Shown here in pieces: positions 15,795 through 23,858 of a DNA stretch of 40,650 bases. How positions within the stretch are numbered: position 1 is the first letter of the stretch; the number at the start of each line of letters is the position of its first letter. Below the pieces are notes generated by a model. That model searched no databases and had not been told where the DNA came from. It saw only the letters and a list, made by a program, of their open reading frames with translations. Source of the stretch: a bacterium endosymbiont of Bathymodiolus sp. 5 South (GTDB taxonomy: Bacteria > Pseudomonadota > Gammaproteobacteria > PS1 > Pseudothioglobaceae); assembly GCF_900128535.1 (NCBI RefSeq), contig NZ_FQTR01000005.1, positions 1 to 40,650 on the forward strand, in the 5' to 3' direction. Made by a program: the position numbers and the translations under genes.

Positions 15795-18700
15795 TTGCAA
15801 CAATATCGCGAAATTCCTTACAACTATACTTCGTTCTCAGACAAGGAAATCGTGTGTCGATTTTTGGGTGATCAATCGTGGGAATTACTTGAACAACTAC
15901 GAGAAAATCGCAACACAGGTCGCAGTGCAAGAATGTTGTTTGAAGTATTAGGCGATATGTGGGTAGTGAATCGCAACCCTTACTTGCAAGAAGACCTGAT
16001 TAACAACAAAAAACGCTGGAAGGCACTTACCCAAGCACTGTATTCTCGTCTTAACCAAATTCGCCTGCGCGCTAATGGCAATAAAAAAGTATTGGAGTTA
16101 TTAAATAGTGCTGATCAAGCCGTCGATGATTTTAAATCTTGTTTGCGTGAATTTAAAAACAACAAAACACGCATTAAAAAAGCACTACTCAAAGTCACCC
16201 ACAATAATAATATTCGCTTTGATGCCCTATCACGCTCATCCCATGCCACCGATGCAACTGACTGGCGTGTTGAATATCCTGCGGTGGTTATCACCCCAGA
16301 TACTGAGCTGGAAATTGCCAACATCATCAAAACTTGTATTAAATTAGGGCTCACAATCATCCCGCGTGGTGGTGGCACGGGCTATACAGGGGGTGCTATT
16401 CCTCTGAGTGCACAAACAGCTGTTATCAATACAGAAAAACTCAGTTTTATTGATACCGTCCAACATAACGATGGACTGTACAGTGTGAATGTCGGCGCAG
16501 GCGTGATTACCAAACGCGTTAGTGAGGTAGCAACGGCAAATAACTTAGTCTTTGCCGTTGATCCAACTTCGCAAGATGCTTGTACCATCGGTGGCAATGT
16601 GGCAATGAATGCCGGTGGCAAAAAAGCCTTAAAATGGGGAACCACAATTGATAATCTTTTGTCTTGGAAGATGGTCATGCCTGATGGTAATTGGTTACAG
16701 GTGGAGCGCCTTAATCATAATCAAGATAAGATTCAATTGCTCAAGGAAGTGAGTTTTGAAATTCATCATTTAAAGAGAGATGCCAGTACGCCCATAAAAT
16801 CTGAAATACTCACTATTAACGCTAAAGACATGCGTAAAAGTGGCTTAGGCAAAGATGTTACCAATAAATTTTTAGATGGATTGCCCGGTATTCAAAAAGA
16901 AGGCTGTGATGGCTTTATTACTTCCGCACAGTTCATTTTGCACCAACCACTTGCACATATTAACACACTATGTTTGGAGTTTTTTGGTTATGACTTAGAC
17001 CGTGCAGTTTCTGCCATTGTTGCCATTAAAGACAGCGTAGATGGCTCTAAAGATGTTGATTTAATTGGCATGGAGCATCTTGATAGTCGCTATATCAAAG
17101 CAGTCAATTACACCACAAAAGCCACTCGTTCAGAATTACCAAAAATGATTTTACTACTTGATATTAGTGCAAACCAGCAAGATTCATTAGAATCACAAAT
17201 TGAAAAAATCATCACGCTAACACAAGACAGAGATGGGGAGTGTTTTGTTGCACGCTCAGCAGAAAAACGCCAAATTTTTTGGAAAGACCGTGCCAATACT
17301 GCAGCGATTGCCGCTCATACCAACGCTTTTAAAATTAATGAAGATGTGGTTATTCCTCTGGACAAATTAGGGGATTATTCTCATGGCATTGAGCGCATTA
17401 ACATTCGTTTATCGATTGAGAACAAACTTGCCACATTAGGTGCAATTAAAGATTATTTTCACAGCATTGATGCAAACACCAGTCTTGTTAAAGACAAAAT
17501 CAATCATACTCTGTCACTGCTTGATAGGGTTGAAAGCGCATGGCAAGATGCACTAACAAGCCTTGAACAAGAAGCTGGATTTAAAGCACTACAAACCAGT
17601 GAGCGTGTGATCTCTTATGTTGCTGACTTCTCTCAGCCTTTGAATGATCTATTAATGGGTGATGTATTTACTCAGATTCGTGAAAAAGTCAAAACAATAC
17701 ATAATGAATATCGTGAAGTTCGTCTATTCGTAGCCACGCATATGCACGCTGGCGATGGCAATGTACATACCAACATCCCCGTGCACTCACACAACACACA
17801 AATGCTAGAATCCGCTGAAAAAGTGGTGGATGAAATTATGATTTTAGCACAGCAACTTGGTGGTGTAATTTCAGGTGAGCACGGTATTGGGTTGACTAAA
17901 TATCAATACCTATCCGACAAATTCAAGCAAGACTTTTTCAAATACAAAAACCACATTGACCCTAACGGACATTTCAACAAGGGCAAGCTGATGCCAGGTG
18001 GTAATCTCAACAATGCCTTTACCCCTTCTTTGCGCTTAGTTGAGCAAGAAGCCTTGATTCTAGAAAGCAGTGGTATTGGTGAAATTAATGATATGGTGAA
18101 GTCGTGCTTGCGTTGTGGCAAGTGCAAAAATGTTTGTGCCACCCATGTTCCAGAAGCCAATTTACTCTATTCACCGCGTGATAAAATTATTGGCACCAAT
18201 CTTATTTCAGAGGCCTTCCTTTACGAAGAGCAAACGCGTCGTGGTGTGTCTATTGAGCATTTTAATGAATTAAACGATGTGGCAGACCATTGCACTATTT
18301 GTCATCGTTGCGAAAAACCTTGTCCAGTCAATATTGATTTTGGCGATGTTTCCATTAAGATGAAAAATATCCTAGTCAAACAAAAACAAAGACACACCAA
18401 TATCGCCTCTAAAGCGTCTATTGCTTATCTTAATATGAGCCAGCCGTGGAAGATTAATATTACCAAAAAGCTACTCATTGATTTTAGCTATAAAGCACAA
18501 AATATCGCTTCAAAATTAAGTCGCTCATTCTTAAAAAAACAACCTGATAAAACCGTTGGCAGCCCAAGCGTTTTCACAGAATTGGTTACCATTTTAGATA
18601 AGCCCCTGCCGAGCGACACATCAATGGCGCCATTAAGAAGTCTGCTTAATATTAATGATGCAGGCAGTGTTCCGATTTTAGCGCACCCTGAAAAATCAAA

Positions 18701-19478
18701 TGCCGACTCCCCCAGTGTATTCTATTTCCCTGGTTGTGGCTCGGAGCGATTGTATTCCAATATTGGTTTAGCCACCATCGCCCTACTCTATCATCAAGGG
18801 GTCAAAGTTGTCTTGCCACCCAGTTATTTGTGCTGTGGCTATCCACAAAAATCTGGTGGATACGAGCAAAAGGCCAATGCCATGGCAACTGATAATCGTG
18901 TTTTGTTTCATCGTATGGCAAACACACTTAATTATCTTGATATTAAGCATGTACTAACTTCTTGTGGCACCTGTATTGACCAACTGATGACTTATGAATT
19001 GGGTGATATTTTTAAAGATGCCAGCCTTACTGATATCCACGAATATTTACTAGAAAACAAGGTGACGCTTGATAGCTCAGATGAGCAATATCTTTATCAT
19101 GCCCCTTGCCATGACCCAATCAAATCAAATGATTCCGCAACTGTTATTGCTAAAATTATGAATTCAGAAGTGATTAGTAATGATCGTTGCTGTGGTGAGG
19201 CTGGTACTTTTGCAGTGGCTCGCCCCGATATTGCCAAGCAAGTAAAATTTCGCAAAGAAGCCGAAATAAAAAAAGATTTAGCCACGCTACAACCAACCAA
19301 CCAACCAACCAAAATACTCACCACCTGCCCTGCTTGTCGGCAAGGTTTATCGCGTTATAGTGATTCAACAGGTGTTGAGGCAATTTATCCAATAGAGTTA
19401 ATGGCCGAGCAACAGTTAGGTAAAAATTGGCAAAAAGACTTTATTAAATCTGTTCAGATTGAAAAAGTTTTGCTTTAA
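15795..19478 (+). CDS. FAD/FMN- and FeS-containing dehydrogenase (DUF3683 type, D-2-hydroxyacid oxidation)
   Basis: A 1227-aa fusion. The N-terminal DUF3683-like segment (REIPYNYTSFSDKEIVCRFL) is followed by a PCMH-type FAD domain with PRGGGTGYTGG (190-200) and a vanillyl-oxidase-type C domain (ATHMHAGDGNVHTN; SGEHGIGLTKYQYL). Two 4Fe-4S motifs follow, CLRCGKCKNVC (Cys771/774/777/781) and CTICHRCEKPC (Cys833/836/839/843). Two CCG Cys-rich domains are at the end (PGCGSERL, CCGYPQKSGG, CGTC, then CCGEAG). The layout equals a GlcD-GlcF or D-lactate/2-hydroxyglutarate dehydrogenase in one chain, feeding electrons to quinone; the substrate is inferred. No in-frame ATG precedes the conserved start. 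TTG at 15795 is the only candidate, and no ribosome site is visible. Confidence 0.88.
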   Translation: MQQYREIPYNYTSFSDKEIVCRFLGDQSWELLEQLRENRNTGRSARMLFEVLGDMWVVNRNPYLQEDLINNKKRWKALTQALYSRLNQIRLRANGNKKVLELLNSADQAVDDFKSCLREFKNNKTRIKKALLKVTHNNNIRFDALSRSSHATDATDWRVEYPAVVITPDTELEIANIIKTCIKLGLTIIPRGGGTGYTGGAIPLSAQTAVINTEKLSFIDTVQHNDGLYSVNVGAGVITKRVSEVATANNLVFAVDPTSQDACTIGGNVAMNAGGKKALKWGTTIDNLLSWKMVMPDGNWLQVERLNHNQDKIQLLKEVSFEIHHLKRDASTPIKSEILTINAKDMRKSGLGKDVTNKFLDGLPGIQKEGCDGFITSAQFILHQPLAHINTLCLEFFGYDLDRAVSAIVAIKDSVDGSKDVDLIGMEHLDSRYIKAVNYTTKATRSELPKMILLLDISANQQDSLESQIEKIITLTQDRDGECFVARSAEKRQIFWKDRANTAAIAAHTNAFKINEDVVIPLDKLGDYSHGIERINIRLSIENKLATLGAIKDYFHSIDANTSLVKDKINHTLSLLDRVESAWQDALTSLEQEAGFKALQTSERVISYVADFSQPLNDLLMGDVFTQIREKVKTIHNEYREVRLFVATHMHAGDGNVHTNIPVHSHNTQMLESAEKVVDEIMILAQQLGGVISGEHGIGLTKYQYLSDKFKQDFFKYKNHIDPNGHFNKGKLMPGGNLNNAFTPSLRLVEQEALILESSGIGEINDMVKSCLRCGKCKNVCATHVPEANLLYSPRDKIIGTNLISEAFLYEEQTRRGVSIEHFNELNDVADHCTICHRCEKPCPVNIDFGDVSIKMKNILVKQKQRHTNIASKASIAYLNMSQPWKINITKKLLIDFSYKAQNIASKLSRSFLKKQPDKTVGSPSVFTELVTILDKPLPSDTSMAPLRSLLNINDAGSVPILAHPEKSNADSPSVFYFPGCGSERLYSNIGLATIALLYHQGVKVVLPPSYLCCGYPQKSGGYEQKANAMATDNRVLFHRMANTLNYLDIKHVLTSCGTCIDQLMTYELGDIFKDASLTDIHEYLLENKVTLDSSDEQYLYHAPCHDPIKSNDSATVIAKIMNSEVISNDRCCGEAGTFAVARPDIAKQVKFRKEAEIKKDLATLQPTNQPTKILTTCPACRQGLSRYSDSTGVEAIYPIELMAEQQLGKNWQKDFIKSVQIEKVLL

Positions 19479-19488
19479 TTTTTGGTTG

Positions 19489-19632
19489 CTACATCAACCC
19501 AAGCATGGTGTCAGATGGACTAGGCAGTGCAATAGGATGGTGTGTTTCTCCACTAAGTTTGACCATACTTGCGTCTTGAATTTCAAGCATTGCTAATCTG
19601 TAGTTGAGTAAAAAAAAGGGGGCTCCTTGGAT
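19489..19632 (-). pseudogene. Unidentified 3' gene fragment
   Basis: On the minus strand 47 codons are open between stops at 19635 and 19489. The peptide includes NYRLAMLEIQDASMVKL and PSPSDTMLGLM, which looks like real protein sequence. No start codon lies near the open end and no family was recognised. It is probably the remnant of a deleted gene. The remaining gene-free stretch, 19633-19881, contains only the hairpin at 19751. Confidence 0.4.
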
Positions 19633-19750
19633 TTACACCATAAGGGCAACACTTAATAAGTCAGTCTCAGGATATTAACCATTTTTTAATCCCATTCATT
19701 TAAAATAATTTTAAATTTTATATCAATAATTTTTTCTATATAATTTGTAT

Positions 19751-19796
19751 TTTATGCATTTTATATTTGGAAAAAATCAAATATAAAATGCATAAA
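19751..19796. promoter_or_regulatory. 19-bp perfect hairpin upstream of amidase gene
   Basis: Bases 19751-19769 (TTTATGCATTTTATATTTG) are perfectly complementary to 19778-19796, with loop GAAAAAAT. The stem is very AT-rich and lies about 85 bp before the amidase ATG. A T7 run follows 13 nt later. It could be a terminator, an operator dyad or a 5'-leader structure. Confidence 0.55.
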
Positions 19797-19881
19797 GTAT
19801 TTGTGATTTTTTTAATGCAGGAATAGATTGGCACATCAACCTATTTTTTCTCAATTTAACAACTGTCTTGGAGACTAAGTT

Positions 19882-20655
19882 ATGTCTAAAAACCATACAA
19901 CTGAATCTGATATTTTACCGATTAATACAGATTTTCCTATCAACAATAAGTACAAATCCATCAATTTTAATTCTAGGATACGACAAATTATCATTCATTA
20001 CACGGCTGAGGATACGCAAAAATCTTTTGATACTTTACTAGGAAAAGACAAAAACAAGGTAAGTGCTCATTACATAATCAATAATGCGCTTACTGAAAAA
20101 TATCCAGATTTTATCTACCAAATTGTCTCAGATTCTAAGCGTAGTTGGCATGCAGGTGTTAGCACATGGGGTAATGACTCTGATTTAAATAACTCATCAA
20201 TTGGGATTGAAATTGTTAATTTAGATGGCAATGTAGACGCCTATCCAGAAGAACAATTTCAAGCCATTGTGTTTTTAGTTAAGAAACTTAAGCAACTTTA
20301 CAAAGTTAAAGATGTTGATATTATTGGTCATTCTGATATAGCACCCAGTAGAAAAGTAGATCCGGGGAAGTTATTCCCATGGGAAAGGCTTGCCAAAAGT
20401 GGTGCCTCTGCTTGGTATGATGAATCTGATGTTGAGTATTTTCGCTCAACCCTTGAAACCGCACCTAATGACGAAATAGGCAAAGAAAAGTTAATTGAAT
20501 ATGGCTATCATATAGACAAACATATCAAAGATCTTAAGCAATATAAATTTGTTGTCGCCGCCTTTCAAAGGCATTTTAGACCAAGTGGCGTAGACAGTAT
20601 TATGGATGTAGAGACCTATGCAATTTTATTGGCGTTATTGAAAAAATATCGATAA
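19882..20655 (+). CDS. N-acetylmuramoyl-L-alanine amidase (Amidase_2) with C-terminal peptidoglycan-binding domain
   Basis: It cleaves the amide between MurNAc and the peptide of peptidoglycan fragments. The 257 aa carry the zinc ligands in RQIIIHYTAED (His39), WHAGVSTWG and GHSDIAPSRKVDPG, with a catalytic Glu in SIGIEIVN. The C-terminal 60-70 residues (IGKEKLIEYGYHID, then FQRHFRPSGVDSIMDVET) fit a PG_binding_1 domain. The layout equals E. coli AmiD, but no signal peptide or lipobox is visible at the N-terminus. A cytoplasmic recycling role (as AmpD) or export by another route is therefore possible. The upstream GGAGACTAAGTT provides a ribosome site for ATG 19882. Confidence 0.9.
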   Translation: MSKNHTTESDILPINTDFPINNKYKSINFNSRIRQIIIHYTAEDTQKSFDTLLGKDKNKVSAHYIINNALTEKYPDFIYQIVSDSKRSWHAGVSTWGNDSDLNNSSIGIEIVNLDGNVDAYPEEQFQAIVFLVKKLKQLYKVKDVDIIGHSDIAPSRKVDPGKLFPWERLAKSGASAWYDESDVEYFRSTLETAPNDEIGKEKLIEYGYHIDKHIKDLKQYKFVVAAFQRHFRPSGVDSIMDVETYAILLALLKKYR

Positions 20656-20735
20656 TTTACGCACTCCCCTTGAAAATACCTTAAAAAAAAGGCTGTGCAC
20701 TACAAAGGTCTCTGTCTACACAACTGTTGATTTTT

Positions 20736-20915
20736 TCACTCTTTAGGTTCAAGTTGATGTGCGAGAAGATCAAGTTTATTCGCTTTCTTAGCGAGTACTT
20801 TGGCTCTTTTGTCAAGAAGATGCCAAATATGAACTTCATGATCATACAAAGCAACTGAAAAAGGCTTTACAATATCGAAAATTATAGCATTAGACTTAAG
20901 TCTCTTAAAAATAAG
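20736..20915 (-). pseudogene. Unidentified gene remnant
   Basis: Within a 474-bp stretch lacking intact genes (20656-21129), the minus strand is open for 59 codons ending at TGA 20736-20738. It includes IIFDIVKPFSVALYDHEVHI and a Lys/Leu-rich helix AKVLAKKANKLDLLAHQL. There is no ATG, so it looks like the 3' end of a decayed gene. The family is not recognised. CAAAGGTCTCTG at 20704-20715 resembles a MITE terminus but has no partner. Confidence 0.4.
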
Positions 20916-21129
20916 TCATTTCACTGTCGTTGACAGAATCTGTGGTGGCTTTATTTATATTACCCCAAAACCTCTGACAATTTTTTAAATGAAAGTGTTG
21001 CAGTTATGGGTTGAATTCACCTTAATTTAATTTGGCTTATTCAAAATAAGAAATTTTAGATTGTTGTTTGGAATTGTTGAGGTTGTATATTATTCAAAAT
21101 AAAAGTTATCTTAAATTAATGGAAGTGCC

Positions 21130-21861
21130 CTAGCCTTTCAAATTGACCGCATCTAATAACAATTTTACTTGCCCGGGTTTAAGCGTGTCAACTTGGTTTG
21201 CTCTAAGATTATCTGGCAGACGAATTTCACCAAAACGAATACGAATTAAACGAGATACTTTAAAGCCTAATGATTCCCATAGGCGACGCACTTCACGCTT
21301 GCGTCCTTCTTTCAGAACCACTTTATACCAACGATTTGCCCCTTGTCCACCACCAACAGAGACACGGGAAAATTTGGCAAAGCCGTCGTCTAATTCAATA
21401 CCATCTGTTAATTGTCGCAAGTCCTCTTGTTCGACTTTTCCCAATACTCTAACGGCGTATTCTCTATCAATTTCAGAGCTTGGGTGCATGAGTTTATTGG
21501 CTAAATTGCCATTATTGGTGAATAACAACAAGCCTGAGGTGTTTAAATCTAGTCGCCCTACCATGACCCAGCGTGATTCTTTAGGTAATAAATCAAAAAC
21601 ACTCTTACGCCCTTCCTCATCTTTGTTAGAGCAGATAACCCCTGCTTGTTTGTTCAGAATAATAACTTTGGTTTCTTCCTCTTGATAACGCGCAAGGTCA
21701 ATTTTTCGCCCATCAATCTTAACGGTGTCTGTTATTTGCGCCTTATCGCCAATACTGGCAGTTTTGTTGTTAACTTCGATGCGTCCTTGCTCAATCAATC
21801 TCTCCGCCCAACGGCGTGAGCCATAACCGGCTGTGGCAATCAATTTTTGTAGTCTATCCAT
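21130..21861 (-). CDS. rluB: 23S rRNA pseudouridine synthase B
   Basis: RluB isomerises uridine 2605 of 23S rRNA. With the ATG at 21861 the protein is 243 aa, starting MDRLQKLIATAGYGSRRWAE, an S4 RNA-binding domain (about 1-60). The catalytic domain contains GRLDLNTSGLLLFTNNG with the conserved Asp, then LKEGRKREVRRLWESLG and the terminal LPDNLRANQV. An upstream TTG at 21885 is possible but less likely. E. coli RluB has a longer tail that is absent here. RluE or RsuA is excluded by the RLDLNTSGL and GRKREVRRL patterns with the S4 domain, although paralogue identity within the family is not certain. A terminator and short leader ORF lie upstream. Confidence 0.88.
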   Translation of the reverse strand: MDRLQKLIATAGYGSRRWAERLIEQGRIEVNNKTASIGDKAQITDTVKIDGRKIDLARYQEEETKVIILNKQAGVICSNKDEEGRKSVFDLLPKESRWVMVGRLDLNTSGLLLFTNNGNLANKLMHPSSEIDREYAVRVLGKVEQEDLRQLTDGIELDDGFAKFSRVSVGGGQGANRWYKVVLKEGRKREVRRLWESLGFKVSRLIRIRFGEIRLPDNLRANQVDTLKPGQVKLLLDAVNLKG

Positions 21862-21906
21862 TGAGAATCTTGGTAAATTTTTCAAATTCTATATATATAA
21901 TAACTA

Positions 21907-21933
21907 AAACAGCCACTATTAAAGTGGCTGTTT
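21907..21933 (-). terminator. Rho-independent terminator between trpS and rluB
   Basis: AAACAGCCACT/AGTGGCTGTTT forms an 11-bp stem with a 5-nt loop (TTAAT on the minus strand), followed on the minus strand by TTTTAGTTATT. It would end the trpS transcript or a short leader transcript before rluB. Confidence 0.8.
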
Positions 21934-21957
21934 GTATAATTTGAAAAATGATTGAAT

Positions 21958-21996
21958 CACTCCAGTCCATTTGAGCCTTCTTTTAAAATAATCATT
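21958..21996 (-). CDS. Possible 12-aa leader peptide
   Basis: On the minus strand ATG with an AAGGAC ribosome site 8 nt upstream encodes MIILKEGSNGLE and then stops. The terminator at 21933-21907 follows within about 25 nt, before rluB. The layout (small ORF, then terminator, then gene) resembles an attenuator leader. Chance occurrence cannot be excluded for such a short ORF. Confidence 0.25.
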
Positions 21997-22066
21997 ATTT
22001 TGTCCTTGTGTTTTTTTATCAATCGTTAACTGTTTGAAGATTATAACATAATTAACTAATTATTGA

Positions 22067-23263
22067 TTAATAGATGATACCCATAGCTTCACGAACTTCT
22101 GCCATTGTCTCTTTAGCCACATTACGCGCTCTTTGCGAGCCGTCGTGAATGATTTGCTTAATGTGGCTTGGATCAGCTTGATATTTAGCAATGCGCTCTT
22201 GCATAGGTAGTAATTCTGCTTGAACACTCTCAATGACCGGTTGCTTGCATTCAACGCAGCCCATTTTTGCGTGTACACAGCCATCTTTTACCCAATCGCA
22301 GGTTTGTTCATCCGAATACACTTTGTGCAATTGCCAAACTGGGCATTTTTCTGGATCGCCTGCATCGGTGAGTTTAACGCGCGCTGGGTCAGTTGGCATA
22401 CGCTTAATCTTGACTTCAATCTCATCTGCACTGTCACGCAAAGAAATAGTATTACCATAAGATTTGCTCATTTTTTGCCCATCTAAGCCTGGCATTTTTG
22501 ACGCTTTTGTGAGTAGAGATTCTGGCTCGGGCAAAATGATCCTACCTACACCTTCAATATAACCCAGCAATCTTTCTCTATCACCTAAAGTAATATTTTG
22601 TTGCTCTTTTAGCATTGCTTGCGCTTTGATTAACGCTTCATCATCACCCGTTTCTTGATAAGCCTTACGCAATGCACGATAAGATTTGGCTTGTTTTTTA
22701 CCCATTTTAGTAATAGCAGTTTCGGCTTTTTCTTCAAAATCAGCCTCTCGTCCATACACATAATTAAAACGCCTTGCCACTTCGCGCGTCAGTTCAATAT
22801 GTGCCACTTGGTCTTCGCCTACAGGCACTAAGCCTGCTTTGTATATCAAAATATCTGCGCTTTGCAACAACGGATAACCCAAGAAACCATAGGTGCCTAA
22901 ATCTCTGGTTTTTAATTTTTCTTGCTGATCCTTATAGGATGGTACGCGCTCCAACCAAGGCAAGGGTGTAATCATTGATAAGAGCAAATGTAATTCTGCA
23001 TGCTCTGGCACTTTTGATTGCACAAAAATGGTTGAAGTATTTGGATTAATGCCTGCTGCTAACCAGTCAACCACCATCTCGATGACATTAGACTCAAGGT
23101 CAATTTTGTCAGAATAATGGGTCGTAAACGCATGCCAATCAGCAACAAAAAAATAAGAATCGTACTCATTTTGTAATGCTAACCAGTTTTTTAAAACGCC
23201 ATGATAATGCCCTAAATGCAGTTGCCCTGTTGGCCTCATTCCTGATAAAACTCTATTTTCCAT
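22067..23263 (-). CDS. trpS: Tryptophan--tRNA ligase
   Basis: This class Ic aminoacyl-tRNA synthetase charges tRNA-Trp. The 398 aa begin MENRVLSGMRPTGQLHLGHYHGVL, with a HIGH-type motif (HLGH). KMSKS appears as LDGQKMSKSYGN near residue 265. Length exceeds E. coli TrpS (334 aa), matching a longer proteobacterial form with an insert between the two signatures (about 180-240, EKAETAITKMGKKQAKSYRA). CVHAKMGCVECKQ adds three Cys, possibly metal-binding. The start overlaps the end of coaX by 11 bp, so the genes nhaD-coaX-trpS are coupled. Confidence 0.96.
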   Translation of the reverse strand: MENRVLSGMRPTGQLHLGHYHGVLKNWLALQNEYDSYFFVADWHAFTTHYSDKIDLESNVIEMVVDWLAAGINPNTSTIFVQSKVPEHAELHLLLSMITPLPWLERVPSYKDQQEKLKTRDLGTYGFLGYPLLQSADILIYKAGLVPVGEDQVAHIELTREVARRFNYVYGREADFEEKAETAITKMGKKQAKSYRALRKAYQETGDDEALIKAQAMLKEQQNITLGDRERLLGYIEGVGRIILPEPESLLTKASKMPGLDGQKMSKSYGNTISLRDSADEIEVKIKRMPTDPARVKLTDAGDPEKCPVWQLHKVYSDEQTCDWVKDGCVHAKMGCVECKQPVIESVQAELLPMQERIAKYQADPSHIKQIIHDGSQRARNVAKETMAEVREAMGIIY

Positions 23264-23858
23264 TTATTATTTCCAATCCTGTTATTACTAAATTTTGATG
23301 ATATTCTGCTTGCTTAATATCCACTATTACTTGCCCACCGCCCGTGATTAAAATCTTGCCATTAAATGCATCACAATGCTTTTCAATGGTATCACGCAAC
23401 ATATTTTTTGTTCCCATTCGCCATGATTTTTGACTGTCATCACCCACAAAAGTTTTACACTTTTGTAATTGCTCAAGCCCTGGTGCAATGCCCTCATCAA
23501 TATGTCGCTTACTGCGCACAATATCAAGAGTGACAAAAGTACCAATATCCACCAACATAAAATCTTGTTCTGGATATTTATCATACCCTGCCACAAGCCC
23601 CAAAAAACGATCAACCCCTAATTGTTCCAAACTATAATCAAAAACCAAGTCTTTGTAAGGTTTGGGTTTGATAATTATTGGTTTGGAAAAATGCTGAATC
23701 AGTTCGTGGTTAGCAACACAGGCGATGGTGCTAATCTGGTGTTGTGGTATAGCGCTGACTTGGAAATCTTTAATATCAACACGACTATAACAATCACCAG
23801 TTTTCCAACTGATACTGCTATTACCAATATCTACTAATAAGTTAATTTTAGATGCCAT
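23253..23858 (-). CDS. coaX: Type III pantothenate kinase
   Basis: CoaX catalyses the first step of CoA synthesis, phosphorylation of pantothenate. The ATG at 23858 (protein starting MASKINLLVDIGNSSISW) gives 201 aa and puts the ASKHA phosphate-1 motif DIGNS near the N-terminus. GVDRFLGLVAGYDKYP and the second phosphate motif FMLVDIGTFVTLD follow, then GIAPGLEQL and LITGGGQ. The usual DAGTA(V)T is DIGTFVT here. The start codon lies within the last codons of nhaD, an 11-bp overlap. Upstream in-frame ATGs up to 23903 are less likely. Confidence 0.92.
   Translation of the reverse strand: MASKINLLVDIGNSSISWKTGDCYSRVDIKDFQVSAIPQHQISTIACVANHELIQHFSKPIIIKPKPYKDLVFDYSLEQLGVDRFLGLVAGYDKYPEQDFMLVDIGTFVTLDIVRSKRHIDEGIAPGLEQLQKCKTFVGDDSQKSWRMGTKNMLRDTIEKHCDAFNGKILITGGGQVIVDIKQAEYHQNLVITGLEIINGK

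Noticed and set aside
20704-20715. CAAAGGTCTCTG as another MITE copy
   Set aside because: Only one end is present; no opposite terminus or 5-bp duplication could be found.
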